NCBI RefSeq assembly: GCF_021018745.1
Contig: NZ_CP063845.1
Span: 4,526,001-4,590,000 of the forward strand
Direction: 5' to 3'
DNA from: Gloeobacter morelensis MG652769
Lineage (GTDB): Bacteria > Cyanobacteriota > Cyanobacteriia > Gloeobacterales > Gloeobacteraceae
Length of the DNA stretch: 64,000 bases
Numbering within the stretch: position 1 is the first letter of the stretch; every line of letters begins with the position of its first letter. The notes below the pieces were generated by a model. The model made no database searches and was not told the origin of the DNA. It was given only the letters and a program-made list of their open reading frames with translations. Below are positions 9,063-17,753 of the stretch, one piece after another. A program made the translations under genes and the position numbers.

Positions 9063-9722
9063 CTATACCTGTGGTTTGCGGGCCTGCACCGTCTGCAGAC
9101 TGCCTCCAGCCAATAGTTGCTGCTTGAGGGTGCTAAAGCCGCACTCGGCCAGCAGTCCCGGCAAGTCTGTGGCGAGCAGTTCCCAGGCGGTGTGGGTCTC
9201 GAACACCCATAAAAACAGCGCCAGCCCCGGCCAGTAGAGCGGATTGGTCGGCCGATGGTAGTCGATGAGCGCAAAGGTGCCGCCGGGTTTGAGCACCCGC
9301 AGCACCTCGCAAATAATCGTCCGCCGCTGGGTAGGCTCCATCTCGTGCAGGGCAACGCTCGTATGCACCAAATCGAAGCTTGCCCCGGCAAAGGGCATCG
9401 CCTCGGCGCGGCCCTGAACAAAGTGCACCCCAGGTAGGCGCTCTCGGGCGTGGCGCAGGCTGCGCTCGGACCGATCGAGCCCTGTCACCCGCGCACCGGT
9501 GGCCGCCAGATAGCGCGTGGCTCCGCCCGGCCCGCAACAGAGATCCAGCACGCTGCTATCGGCGCTCAGAGAAACGTTTTGCCAGGCAACCTGCCGGAAG
9601 TGGCGCTCGCCCCCGGCAAGCACCGCCGCCCCCGAGGCAATCGCCTCGTACAGCGGCGCACAGGCAAAACTCCAATCGCGCAAAATCGTGGCCAGGGCGT
9701 TATTCCATGCGGGTGCCTCCAT
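9063..9722 (-). CDS. Class I SAM-dependent methyltransferase
   Basis: 219-residue Rossmann-fold methyltransferase. Motif I is VLDLCCGPGGATRYLA, with VTGLDRSERSL as the acidic second strand, FDLVHTSVALHEM as motif II and LRVLKPGGTFALIDYHRP as motif III. The frame stays open upstream into the ylqD promoter region, but ATG 9722 gives the usual domain start. The C-terminal hydrophobic part (WPGLALFLWVFETH) recalls UbiE/menG-like enzymes acting on membrane lipids. The substrate cannot be told. Confidence 0.75.
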   Translation of the reverse strand: MEAPAWNNALATILRDWSFACAPLYEAIASGAAVLAGGERHFRQVAWQNVSLSADSSVLDLCCGPGGATRYLAATGARVTGLDRSERSLRHARERLPGVHFVQGRAEAMPFAGASFDLVHTSVALHEMEPTQRRTIICEVLRVLKPGGTFALIDYHRPTNPLYWPGLALFLWVFETHTAWELLATDLPGLLAECGFSTLKQQLLAGGSLQTVQARKPQV

Positions 9723-9744
9723 TATTGACCGCGATGAGGGCCGA

Positions 9745-9773
9745 TCGACATTGCCCAGGTGACGGCGTACAAT
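9745..9773 (+). promoter_or_regulatory. Predicted promoter of the ylqD-like gene
   Basis: -35 TCGACA (9745-9750), 17-base spacer, -10 TACAAT (9768-9773). It lies downstream of an alternative in-frame GTG at 9759, which supports ATG 9804 as the true start of the next gene. Confidence 0.5.
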
Positions 9774-9803
9774 ACGCAAGCATCTTTCACCGACGCGGAT
9801 TCC

Positions 9804-10238
9804 ATGAAGCTCAACATCAAGCGCAACGTGACCATCAAGGCAATCGTGACTCCCCGGCTGAAGGAGGAGATGATGGCCCAGTTGCAGGGTTTTCTTTCCC
9901 AGGCGGACCGCCAGCTTGAACAACTCGAGTTCCAGGGCAAGCGCGCTATTGCCGAAATCGAGCGCACCAACATCAAGCCCCTTGGTCCAGAGGCCAAAAA
10001 TCAGATCGAAAACATTCGTACCCAGGTCAACGAGCAGAAAAACCAGCTGTTGCAGCAAAAAAACCAGTTTCTCCAGCAACTGTCGCAGGTGACCGGCTGG
10101 GAACTCGCCCAGGAAGTCGTTCAAGGCCAGGTCGAGAGCTACTTCGACATCCAGGCCGGGGACAACCTGGTCGAAAAAATGAACGTCGAAGTGCTCATCG
10201 AAGACGGCATCGTCAAGGAAATCCGGGGAGAGCCCTGA
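9804..10238 (+). CDS. YlqD family protein
   Basis: 144-residue soluble protein with the YlqD pattern: N-terminal strand VTIKAIVTPRLKEE, a long coiled-coil middle rich in Q, L and E (residues about 25-90, including NQLLQQKNQFLQQLSQ), and a C-terminal VEVLIEDGIVKEIRG. Function is unknown although the family is widespread in cyanobacteria and Firmicutes. The start at 9804 is supported by the promoter just upstream. The ferredoxin gene follows 46 bases later. Confidence 0.75.
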   Translation: MKLNIKRNVTIKAIVTPRLKEEMMAQLQGFLSQADRQLEQLEFQGKRAIAEIERTNIKPLGPEAKNQIENIRTQVNEQKNQLLQQKNQFLQQLSQVTGWELAQEVVQGQVESYFDIQAGDNLVEKMNVEVLIEDGIVKEIRGEP

Positions 10239-10284
10239 AGCCCACCTATACTGAACTGAGCGAGAGCGAGAGAGAGGAACTGTC

Positions 10285-10512
10285 ATGCCGCACACGATTG
10301 TCACCGACGTATGCGAGGGCATCGCCGATTGCGTCGATGCCTGTCCGGTTTCCTGTATCGATCAGGGCCCCGGCAAAAATGCCAAGGGAACCAACTGGTA
10401 CTGGATTGATTTTTCCACCTGTATCGATTGCGGTATTTGTCTGCAGGTTTGCCCGGTCAACGGTGCGATCCTGCCCGAAGAGAAACCCGAGCTTCAGAAG
10501 ACGCCCACCTGA
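10285..10512 (+). CDS. Two-cluster [4Fe-4S]-type ferredoxin
   Basis: 75-residue ferredoxin with eight cysteines. The first set is C10, C16, C20-Pro and C24 (CEGIADCVDACPVSC) and the second is the classical CIDCGICLQVCP (C46, C49, C52, C56). The longer C10-C16 spacing resembles cyanobacterial and 7Fe-type ferredoxins, so the first site could hold a 3Fe or 4Fe cluster. It is an electron carrier and the partner enzyme cannot be told. It is preceded by a purine-rich leader (GAGAGAGAGGAAC) that serves as ribosome binding site. rodA follows closely. Confidence 0.9.
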   Translation: MPHTIVTDVCEGIADCVDACPVSCIDQGPGKNAKGTNWYWIDFSTCIDCGICLQVCPVNGAILPEEKPELQKTPT

Positions 10513-10533
10513 TTTGTCGCCGCTTGAGGTGCT

Positions 10534-11790
10534 ATGGAGCTGGCCAAACTTTCCTGGAACAGCTGGCTGAATTCGCTCTACAAGTTGTTTCGCGGCTTCG
10601 ACGGCTGGTTGCTGCTTTTCGCGGTGCTGTTGTTGTCGACAGGGGTGCTGACCATCTTCAGCACCCGCCCGGAGGGCATCGAATGGAAAGCCCAGTTGGG
10701 AACGGGCCTGGTGGGCATCGCCTGGGCGCTGTTTTTGTCGCGGCTCACCTACGGCTGGCTGCAGCGCTGGAGCTGGCTGATTTATAGCTCCGCCTGCGCG
10801 ATGCTTTTGGGGGTGCTCTTCACCGGCAACTCGATCAAGGGCGCCCAGCGGTGGATCGAACTGGGGGGTATCCAGCTGCAGCCGAGCGAATTTGCCAAAT
10901 TGGGGGTGATCATCGCCCTCGCCGCCCTTATCCAGCGCTATCCCATCCGCAGCTTCGGCCAGATCTGGGTAGTGCTCGGGGTGCTGGCGGTGCCCTTTTT
11001 GCTGGTCTTCAGACAACCCGATCTGGGGACAGCCCTCGTCTTCGGCGCCATCAGCCTCGGCATGCTCTACTGGGGCGGGGCGCGGCTGGGCTGGTTGGCC
11101 CTCGTCGTCTCGCCGCTCATGGCCGCGATTTTGTACGCCGTCTGGATCCCGGCCTGGATTGTCTGGGTAGCGGCCATGGCGGTGGTCGCCTGGCGGGAGT
11201 TGGACTGGCGGTGGTGGGGGGCGATCGGCGCCGGGGCGATCAACCTGGTGGCCGGGGGACTGGGGCAGGTCTTCTGGCATCTGCTCAAGCCCTATCAGCA
11301 GCAGCGCCTCGTCGTCTTTCTCGATCCGAGCGGCGATCCGCTCGGCTCCGGTTATCACATTTTGCAATCGGAAATTGCGATCGGAGCGGGCGGTCTGTGG
11401 GGGCGCGGCATTTTTCAGGGTACCCAGACCCAGCTCAACTTTATCCCCGAGCAGCACACCGACTTTATCTTCTCGGCTCTGGGCGAAGAGTGGGGATTTC
11501 TGGGGGCGGTGGTGCTGTTGGGTTTGTTCTTTTGTTTGTTTGCCCGCCTGCTGATCATCGCCCAGAACTCCGCCGACGACTTCGGCTCGCTTTTGACCAT
11601 CGGCGTGTTCACGATGCTGCTGTTTCAGACGGTGGTCAACATCGGCATGACCATCGGCCTGGCGCCGGTGACGGGCATTCCACTGCCATTTGTCACCTTC
11701 GGGCGCTCGTTTTTGATCACTTGCTTTACGGCAATCGGCCTGGTGGAGTCGGTGGCGCTGCACCGCACCAAGATGGTCTTTCCGAACTGA
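10534..11790 (+). CDS. rodA: Rod-shape SEDS glycosyltransferase RodA
   Basis: 418-residue polytopic SEDS protein that polymerises lipid II into glycan strands with a class B PBP. It shows NSIKGAQRWIELGGIQLQPSEFAK, LDPSGDPLGSGYHILQSEIAIGAGGLWGRG, the conserved EQHTDFIFSALGEEWGF loop and GMTIGLAPVTGIPLPFVTFGRS near the end. The WIELGG..LQPSE and HTDFIF patterns fit RodA better than FtsW. ATG 10534 follows the ferredoxin stop by 21 bases and folB follows by 25 bases, so this is a likely operon. Confidence 0.9.
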   Translation: MELAKLSWNSWLNSLYKLFRGFDGWLLLFAVLLLSTGVLTIFSTRPEGIEWKAQLGTGLVGIAWALFLSRLTYGWLQRWSWLIYSSACAMLLGVLFTGNSIKGAQRWIELGGIQLQPSEFAKLGVIIALAALIQRYPIRSFGQIWVVLGVLAVPFLLVFRQPDLGTALVFGAISLGMLYWGGARLGWLALVVSPLMAAILYAVWIPAWIVWVAAMAVVAWRELDWRWWGAIGAGAINLVAGGLGQVFWHLLKPYQQQRLVVFLDPSGDPLGSGYHILQSEIAIGAGGLWGRGIFQGTQTQLNFIPEQHTDFIFSALGEEWGFLGAVVLLGLFFCLFARLLIIAQNSADDFGSLLTIGVFTMLLFQTVVNIGMTIGLAPVTGIPLPFVTFGRSFLITCFTAIGLVESVALHRTKMVFPN

Positions 11791-11815
11791 TGTCCTCCCT
11801 GGGGGCGCGCTGATT

Positions 11816-12169
11816 ATGGCTGATTGCATCCGCTTGCGGGAGATCGTCTGCTACGGCTACAGCGGCGTCTACGCCGAGGAGCGCCGCCTCGGCCAGCGCT
11901 TCGTCGTCGATGCCGAGTTGCACATCGATCTGCGTCCCGCCGGAACCAGCGATCGCCTCGAAGACAGCCTCGACTACGGCGCTCTGGTGACGGCGGTGCG
12001 ACAGATCGTCGAAGAGCGCCAGTTTTCGCTCCTCGAAGCGCTGGCCGAGGCGATTGCCCGGCGCCTGCGCCAGGATGCGCGCGTGCAGCAGGTGCGCGTC
12101 GTCGTCGCCAAACCCCAACCGCCCATCCCCGGTTTTACCGGCAGCGTCGCCGTCGAGATCTGGCGCTGA
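11816..12169 (+). CDS. folB: Dihydroneopterin aldolase
   Basis: 117-residue enzyme of folate synthesis that cleaves 7,8-dihydroneopterin to 6-hydroxymethyl-dihydropterin and glycolaldehyde. Family features are IVCYGYSGVYAEERRLGQRFVVDAEL at the N-terminus (with the substrate-binding Glu), DSLDYGALV, EERQFSLLEALAEAIA and the C-terminal VVVAKPQPPIPGFTGSVAVEI with the catalytic Lys. Length is typical. Confidence 0.92.
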   Translation: MADCIRLREIVCYGYSGVYAEERRLGQRFVVDAELHIDLRPAGTSDRLEDSLDYGALVTAVRQIVEERQFSLLEALAEAIARRLRQDARVQQVRVVVAKPQPPIPGFTGSVAVEIWR

Positions 12170-12227
12170 GGGTCCGGTGTACCTGCTGCTCAAGCCACAA
12201 TGGTCGGGGCAATGCGGAGCAACACCC

Positions 12228-14648
12228 GTGCGCTGGATCTGCTCTTCGTTATCTCTGAGCGCCGCCTGGGGACTCACCGTTGCCCCAGCCCTTGCCCACA
12301 CCGCCCAGGATTTGCGCGAAACGGCTAGCCTAAGTGCTACGGACCTGGCCGCTCCGCTCCCGGAGGCCACCCTCGCCCAGGCCGGTAAACCGCAAAGCGC
12401 ACCGCCCGAGGCGGACTTGCTCGACGAGGTGACGGTGAGCGCCACCCGCCGCCCGACCCGCGAGCGCGACACCACCGCCACCACCTACACCGTCAAGCGC
12501 GAGGACTTCCAGGCCCTGGGGGCCAGGACGGTCCCGGACGCCCTGGCCCTCATCCCCGCCTTCGAGACCCAACCGGCCCTGGGTGGGGTGCGCAACGCCC
12601 GGGGTCTGTTTTTGCGCGGTTTCGACGACGCCCGCTTCCAGGTACTCAAAGACGGCCTGTCGCTGACGCGCCCCTCCAACGGCCGCAACGATCTTTCGCG
12701 CCTCCCGCTGGCGGACATTGATCGCATCGAGGTCCTTACCGGCGGCGCCACACTGCGCTACGGCGCCGGGGCGGTGGGAGGCGTCATCAATCTGATCACC
12801 GAGACGCCCGCAGGAGCGCCCAAGCTCACCCTGGCCTACGAAGCGGGCTCCTACGGCAACAGCACCGCCACCGCCAAATACGGCGGCGGGGACGGTACTT
12901 TCCATTACCTGTTCACCTACACCGGCCTAGTCGCCTTCAACAACTACCCGTTTCGCTTCACCCTGCCCAATACAGCCCTGTTCTACGGCCCTGAAGCGGT
13001 CACCCCCGACGGCACCAGCCTCTTTGGCTTTTTGCGCCCCGAAGTCGGTCCGCCGCTCACGCTCACCGGTGTGGCCGATTCAGCCTTTAACGCGAGCGAC
13101 ACCTACACCGGCAAACTGGTCTGGCGGCCCTCCGCCGAACATCGCTTCACCCTGCGCGCCAGCCACCAGAACAGCAAAAATGCCGGCAACGGCCCTGGCC
13201 TCTACGCCACCGGCGCCTGCTTCGGCGGACCCGGCAGCGGCAACGCCACCCTCGAAACGCAAACCCGCTTCCTCCCCCTCGATGCGGCTGGCCGGGAGTT
13301 GCCCTGCGACACCCAGCGCTACCTGGTGAGTACTCCCAGTGCCGCCGTCGCCATCCCCTACGCCTTCGCGCGCTCCGCGGACGGCACGGTCACCTTTGCA
13401 CCCGGCCAATCCTATCCGGCCGCCGAGAGCGCCATCGGCACCATCGACTTTTACATCACCACCTTCCAGTCGCAGACCGAGACGGCCTTTTTCTGGGACT
13501 ACGAGTTGAGCCCGACCGCCTCGATCAACAGCTACGCCGCCTACTACCGCTTCACCAGCCCCCGCACCCGCCCCGCCCGCTTCGCGGTGAACACCGACGT
13601 GCTCGGGGGCGAGACGGCCTTTGCCCTGGGCCAGTTGGGATCGCCCTTTACCGAGGACAGCAAACTGGAACTGCAAAGCGCCCTCAACACCCAAATTTCC
13701 CCCGGCCAGACCCTTGCTTTTGGGGTGAATTTCATCGAGGATCGCTCGTTTCAGCAGCAACAGCGCGGCAGCACCTTTGTGGACCGGGCGATTGCGCGCA
13801 CGTCGCTGTTTTTGATCGACGACCTTCGCTTTGGCGACCAGCTGGCGGCCAACCTGGGAGTGCGCTACACCGATTCGACCCAGTTCGGTGCGGCGCTCAC
13901 CCCGGCAGCGGGCATCCGCTTCAGCCCCAGCCGCACCTTTTCGCTCAGAGCCAACTGGTCGCAGGTCTTCAACGCCCCGAACCTCTCGGATCTCTACACC
14001 GCCGGGGGTGTCTTTGTTCCCAACCCGGACCTCCGGCCCGAGACCGGCATCACCTACGATCTGGGCTTCGACTTCACGCCCGCGTCCAACCTGGGCTTGC
14101 GCTTCACTTACTTCAACACCACCCTGGACGGGGCCATCGCCACGGTCTTTTTTCGCAACCCCGACTCCGGCGATCCCAATCTGTTTTTGCAGCAGCAGCG
14201 CAACCTCGACACCCGCTACGCCTCGGGTCTCGAAGTGGTGGGCGATTGGCGGATGAGCGACCAGTGGCGTCTGCGCCTTACCTGGACCAACACCGACGCG
14301 CGCTTCGTCGGAGCGGTCGATTCGAACGATACGCGCCTATTTTTTGCCCAATACCAGGATCCAAACATCCCCTTCAACCGGGTGGCCCTCGCCGCCACCT
14401 ACGCCCACGGCGGCTGGAGCGCGACGCTGTTGGGCCGCTACGCAGGCGGACGCCGCCGGGGCGAGGATTATTTTGGCGTACCGGCCTATGCGAGCGTCGA
14501 TCTCAACTTCGAGATCCCGGTCGCCCCCCGCTTCACCCTCACCGGCAATCTGTTCAATCTCACCGACACCCAGTACGAATACGCGGCCGGTATCCCGGCC
14601 CCCGGATTCACCTTCCGTCTGGGCGGGCGCGTCGAGTTGGGCGGTTAA
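12228..14648 (+). CDS. TonB-dependent outer membrane receptor
   Basis: About 806-residue outer-membrane receptor. From GTG 12228 a signal peptide MRWICSSLSLSAAWGLTVAPALA is followed by a TonB-box-like DEVTVSATRRP, a plug domain (VPDALALIPAF, RNARGLFLRGFDDARFQVLKDG, IDRIEVLTGGATLRYGAGAVGGVINLIT) and a beta-barrel ending NLFNLTDTQYEYAAGIPAPGFTFRLGGRVEL. GCGGAG before 12228 is a plausible ribosome binding site; a GTG at 12177 is an alternative. An open frame extending back over folB is not used. The substrate is probably a ferric siderophore or similar; the FecA/FhuA-like layout does not decide it. Confidence 0.88.
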   Translation: MRWICSSLSLSAAWGLTVAPALAHTAQDLRETASLSATDLAAPLPEATLAQAGKPQSAPPEADLLDEVTVSATRRPTRERDTTATTYTVKREDFQALGARTVPDALALIPAFETQPALGGVRNARGLFLRGFDDARFQVLKDGLSLTRPSNGRNDLSRLPLADIDRIEVLTGGATLRYGAGAVGGVINLITETPAGAPKLTLAYEAGSYGNSTATAKYGGGDGTFHYLFTYTGLVAFNNYPFRFTLPNTALFYGPEAVTPDGTSLFGFLRPEVGPPLTLTGVADSAFNASDTYTGKLVWRPSAEHRFTLRASHQNSKNAGNGPGLYATGACFGGPGSGNATLETQTRFLPLDAAGRELPCDTQRYLVSTPSAAVAIPYAFARSADGTVTFAPGQSYPAAESAIGTIDFYITTFQSQTETAFFWDYELSPTASINSYAAYYRFTSPRTRPARFAVNTDVLGGETAFALGQLGSPFTEDSKLELQSALNTQISPGQTLAFGVNFIEDRSFQQQQRGSTFVDRAIARTSLFLIDDLRFGDQLAANLGVRYTDSTQFGAALTPAAGIRFSPSRTFSLRANWSQVFNAPNLSDLYTAGGVFVPNPDLRPETGITYDLGFDFTPASNLGLRFTYFNTTLDGAIATVFFRNPDSGDPNLFLQQQRNLDTRYASGLEVVGDWRMSDQWRLRLTWTNTDARFVGAVDSNDTRLFFAQYQDPNIPFNRVALAATYAHGGWSATLLGRYAGGRRRGEDYFGVPAYASVDLNFEIPVAPRFTLTGNLFNLTDTQYEYAAGIPAPGFTFRLGGRVELGG

Positions 14649-14660
14649 TTCACTGATTTT

Positions 14661-14846
14661 ATGCACACAGCCGTTTACGCGCAGGTGTATTCCAACCGCG
14701 GCCTCGCCCGCCACAAGCTCGGGGATCAAGTGGGAGCAGCGGAGGACTTCGCCGCCGCCGCCCGCTGGTTTGCCAAGAAAGGCGATTTCGCCCTGCACAA
14801 ACAAGCCCAAGGCAACCTCGACAAAGTCCTGCGGCTGGTCGGCTGA
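14661..14846 (+). CDS. Small TPR protein or TPR-protein C-terminal remnant
   Basis: 61-residue frame with one good tetratricopeptide repeat (YSNRGLARHKLGDQVGAAEDFAAAARWFAKKGD) and a capping helix LHKQAQGNLDKVLRLVG. The same ending is typical of longer cyanobacterial TPR proteins, so this may be the surviving C-terminus of a deleted gene. It starts 12 bases after the receptor gene and could be translated from its mRNA. A strong hairpin follows at 14860-14881. Confidence 0.45.
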   Translation: MHTAVYAQVYSNRGLARHKLGDQVGAAEDFAAAARWFAKKGDFALHKQAQGNLDKVLRLVG

Positions 14847-14859
14847 GGGAACCGTCCAG

Positions 14860-14881
14860 ACCGGCAGCGACGGCTGCCGGT
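14860..14881 (+). other. Hairpin after the receptor/TPR unit
   Basis: ACCGGCAGC (14860-14868) and GCTGCCGGT (14873-14881) form a perfect 9-bp stem with a 4-base loop. No T tract follows, so termination is uncertain. Confidence 0.35.
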
Positions 14882-15039
14882 GCCAAATCCCAAGGCGACA
14901 CAGGAACCCCCGCCCGGTGTTGGAAATGCCACAGCTTTGTCACGGCGTGCAGGTTCTCGCCTGTCCCCGGGGCTCTTGTCAGCCCAGCTTGCTACGATGA
15001 GGCCAACCCAACGACGGTTAATCCCGGGCAATGTGGATC

Positions 15040-15712
15040 ATGTTTGCAACGTTGCCGCCTCTAGGAATTTGCCCTCGTCTGTTCACGGTAGACGAGTACT
15101 ACCGTATGGGCAAAGCGGGAATCTCCCGCCCGGATGAAAGGGTAGAACTCATCGACGGGATGGTTGTCAACATGCCTCCCCAGGGTCCGATGCACGCCGC
15201 CACCGTCCGTCGGATACTCGCTTGCCTGTCGGCCGTGCATCGTGTCGGAGGAAGCGATTGTCCAGGACGACAAGCCCCTCGCCATAGACGAGCACGGCGA
15301 GCCTGTACCGGATGTGACCGTCGTGGTGCCGGATCCTGAGGGCGATTATTATTCCACCCGTCACCCCGATCCGGACGACATTCTGCTGGTGGTGGCAGTG
15401 GCGGATTCGAGCTTCGACAAAAACCTCGGAACCAAAAAAACGATGTACACCCGCGCCGAAATTCGCGAGTACTGGATCTTGGAATTGAACGCCCGCCGGT
15501 TGCACCGCTTTAGCGAACCCCGCGACGGCGATTTCCGAAACGTCGAGGTCTTGGACGAAAATAGCCGCGTCTCGCCGGTTGCTTTTCCCGCTCTGAGCGT
15601 AGGATTCAGGATCTGTTGTCCAGGAAAAAGTAGAAGCAGCTATATAAAAAACCACGCACTTTGCAACGAGCGCAAGGTGCGTGGCTTGTTACCAAAAAGC
15701 TTGACGGGGTGA
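15040..15712 (+). pseudogene. Uma2 family (DUF820) gene, frameshifted
   Basis: Two overlapping frames encode one Uma2-like PD-(D/E)XK protein. Frame 1 (from ATG 15040) gives LFTVDEYYRMGKAGIS, RVELIDGMVV and HAATVRRI. Near 15230-15245 the homology moves to the other frame with SEEAIVQDDKPLAIDEHGEPVPDVTVVVPDPEG, LLVVAVADSSFDKNLGTKKTMYTRAEIREYWI. The nuclease-like core residues are thus split over two frames. The tail after FPALSVGF runs through a hairpin to a chance stop next to an IS end. It is probably inactive unless the reading is a sequencing error. Confidence 0.75.
15643..15684 (-). terminator. Rho-independent terminator on the minus strand
   Basis: On the minus strand a 13-bp stem (15672-15684 with 15652-15664, core CCACGCAC/GTGCGTGG, one G-T pair) is followed by TTTTTTATATA. 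Before the IS4 insertion at 15701/16975 it lay about 45 bases after the stop of the secreted-protein gene at 16989, so it probably belongs to that gene. Confidence 0.65.
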
Positions 15713-16974
15713 CAGATAGCCTAAGAAGTGGACTGCAAGAGCATCACAGCCCGCTGACCCTCGCGATATCGTTGCCGCCATTTCTTACGCATGTCCATCA
15801 ATTGCTCTACCAGTGACTGGCAGCTCGCCATCCCTTCGAGCCACACTTCACTGTGCAACCCGGCTGCAAACGTGCTGCGACGTCTAATACTTCTACCTCG
15901 CTCCGACACCCGCGACACGTACTTTTCTACTCCTTGAGCCTTCAGGCGTTGTCCACGCAACACCGACACACTCATCGCCACGGCAAGCACCAATAACAGT
16001 CGCTTGAAGCGCCGTGGCTCCACCCGCAACTTCTCCAGATTGTAACCGCCGCTTTTGCAATCTCGAAACATCTCCTCGATGCCCCAGCGACAACGGTACC
16101 AGGCAATAGCCTCTTGCGGTGTTGCCAGGTTAGTCAACAGCCACCACGGTTCGTGGTACGGCTTTCTACTGCCAGGTTGGAATCCGAGTTTACCAACGAT
16201 GTTCACCGGCCCGAATCGCTTCTTCTTGACCAGAGTCACCCCTTTGTACCAAAGAGTTTGTCCAGGTTCAAGATGGATATTCGCCAGGCATCGCCAGGGT
16301 GCTTCCTCGGAGTACCGCAACCACTCGCTTTGCTTCAACCGCAGACAGTAAGCGACGTTTTCCGCCTGGAGCCACCGGGCGAAATCGACAGAACCGAACT
16401 CGCGGTCCCCGAGGACCACAATCGATTTGGAGCAGAAAAATCGGAAAACAGGCCGAAGCACACTTCTGCGCTCAGCCAAACTGGAATTGCCGTCATGGTT
16501 CAGTAGCCTCCAGTAAATGGGGATGGCGCGTTTTTGCCAGATAAGAGCAACCATCAGCAGATTGTACTTGTACCAGTTGGTGCGGTCGATAGCAAGGATA
16601 AGGCGATGAGGATTATCGGCAAAGCGTTGGATAATCAGGGCAAGCAAGGGCAGCCAGAGGTGCCAGATGTTGAGTTTGGGAAGCAGCAGAAAGCGTTGGA
16701 TGGCTTTGCGCCTGCTGTCGGTCTTGATCGTCAGGGGAAGCGCCTCGGCCAGTCGTTGGATGCAGAGGTGCTGTTGACGTTGTAGAGTATGGACAAGCAG
16801 CTGAAGGAAGATGACCTGGTCGTAGGCAAGTCGCTCTTTGAGCAAGTGTTGGTAGAATAGAGGCAACATAATTTGGATATGGGGGTTTGCCCACAGTGGC
16901 AAGCCCTTCTTCTTTAGGTTACAGGCATCAAAGCAAGACGCTGCAGGCGTTCCAGCCTTTCTGTCACCCCGTCA
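15702..16974 (-). mobile_element. IS4-family element, type A, intact
   Basis: 1273-bp element with perfect 14-bp terminal inverted repeats TGACGGGGTGACAG (15702-15715) and CTGTCACCCCGTCA (16961-16974). It is flanked by an 11-bp direct repeat ACCAAAAAGCT at 15691-15701 and 16975-16985. Such duplication length fits the IS4 family. It encodes one transposase on the minus strand. Its terminal core GGGGTGACAG is shared with the other IS4 elements in this window. Confidence 0.92.
15721..16869 (-). CDS. IS4-family transposase (type A)
   Basis: 382-residue DDE transposase. First Asp is in LAIDRTNWY, second Asp in VVLGDREFGS. The C-terminal block YRCRWGIEEMFRDCKSGG fits the IS4 signature Y-x2-R-x3-E-x6-K exactly. 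ATG 16869 is preferred over an in-frame TTG at 16902 because it gives the same length as the other IS4 transposases here and lies just after a hairpin (GGGCTTGCC/GGCAAACCC) that could shield the start from read-through transcripts. The frame is uninterrupted. Confidence 0.92.
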   Translation of the reverse strand: MLPLFYQHLLKERLAYDQVIFLQLLVHTLQRQQHLCIQRLAEALPLTIKTDSRRKAIQRFLLLPKLNIWHLWLPLLALIIQRFADNPHRLILAIDRTNWYKYNLLMVALIWQKRAIPIYWRLLNHDGNSSLAERRSVLRPVFRFFCSKSIVVLGDREFGSVDFARWLQAENVAYCLRLKQSEWLRYSEEAPWRCLANIHLEPGQTLWYKGVTLVKKKRFGPVNIVGKLGFQPGSRKPYHEPWWLLTNLATPQEAIAWYRCRWGIEEMFRDCKSGGYNLEKLRVEPRRFKRLLLVLAVAMSVSVLRGQRLKAQGVEKYVSRVSERGRSIRRRSTFAAGLHSEVWLEGMASCQSLVEQLMDMRKKWRQRYREGQRAVMLLQSTS

Positions 16975-16988
16975 ACCAAAAAGCTAAA

Positions 16989-17753
16989 TCAAGGAATTTG
17001 CACTGGTGCTGTCTTTGCCCATGCTCCTCGATTGTTTCGGGTCACAATCGAGACACCGTAGACGTAGGACTTGCCCTTCACTGCCGAGATATCTTCGAAA
17101 GAAGACGTTTCTGTAAACCCGAGCAGTTGGAAGGGCAGGTGGGGTTTGTCGGCTTCGCCCCGGTAGACGGCGTACCGGATGAGTGGCTCTCCGTCGATCT
17201 GTGCCACAGAAGGGCTTTCCCAGTTGAGAAATACGCCTTCCTGCCCGACATTGGCCGTCATGTTCCGGGGTTTGGTCGGCTCCAGTCGTTGCAGCGCTTC
17301 CCGGGTTTGACGCTCGATGCGCAACAGCGTCTCGGCCGGGGGTTCCTCAACGGCGGTGGAAGGCACTTCCTGGGCAAGGATATCGGGCTGACCGTCCGGG
17401 GTTCCGAAAGGACCGATAGTTGAGCCGGTCGGAACGCCGGAGCGGCTGGGGTTGGCCATGAGCAGCGATAACCACTGACTGGGGATGGAGCCAAGGGTGG
17501 TTCGAATTCCATCTTTGTTGATGTCGGTGGAGGCGCCTGTCTGGGTTGCATTGCCGTTGCAGGTCCAATCGATCGGGCTATTGGCGCTGTAGGTAGTTCG
17601 CTGCTGGTCGCTTTGGCTCTCGCAGAACCAGATGGTACCGTAGGCATCGAGTGAAGAACTGGCGTTCAAACCGAGCGTCTCGTTGAGGGATGTTTCTTTC
17701 AAAGAAGGGACGTCTGATTGACTGACACAACGCCATAGTGGCTTGTTTCCCAC
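16989..17753 (-). CDS. Secreted-type protein with C-terminal FnIII-like domain
   Basis: 254 residues from a GTG at 17753 to a TGA at 16989. Residues about 60-95 (IDWTCNGNATQTGASTDINKDG) resemble the calcium-loop segment DxNxDG seen in secreted proteins. After a Glu/Thr-rich linker, residues about 150-254 look like a fibronectin type III domain (PRNMTANVGQEGVFLNWESP ... IRYAVYRGE). No signal peptide is visible, so the N-terminus is probably missing, for example lost in the disordered region upstream. An IS4 element sits between its stop and its likely terminator. Confidence 0.5.
   Translation of the reverse strand: MGNKPLWRCVSQSDVPSLKETSLNETLGLNASSSLDAYGTIWFCESQSDQQRTTYSANSPIDWTCNGNATQTGASTDINKDGIRTTLGSIPSQWLSLLMANPSRSGVPTGSTIGPFGTPDGQPDILAQEVPSTAVEEPPAETLLRIERQTREALQRLEPTKPRNMTANVGQEGVFLNWESPSVAQIDGEPLIRYAVYRGEADKPHLPFQLLGFTETSSFEDISAVKGKSYVYGVSIVTRNNRGAWAKTAPVQIP

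Noticed and set aside
9723-10322. Long minus-strand extension of the methyltransferase frame over the ylqD and ferredoxin region
   Set aside because: It lies antisense to a well-supported coiled-coil gene and has no methyltransferase homology; ATG 9722 gives the natural domain start.
10246-11829. 527-codon minus-strand frame opposite rodA
   Set aside because: Low-complexity, Gln/His/Pro-rich antisense frame; rodA on the other strand is certain.
12054-12227. N-terminal extension of the TonB-dependent receptor into folB
   Set aside because: It overlaps the folB coding end and places residues before the signal peptide; GTG 12228 gives a clean signal sequence.
17497-17512. GGTTCGAATTCC resembling a tRNA T-arm
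   Set aside because: It lies inside a protein gene and no acceptor or anticodon stem fits around it.
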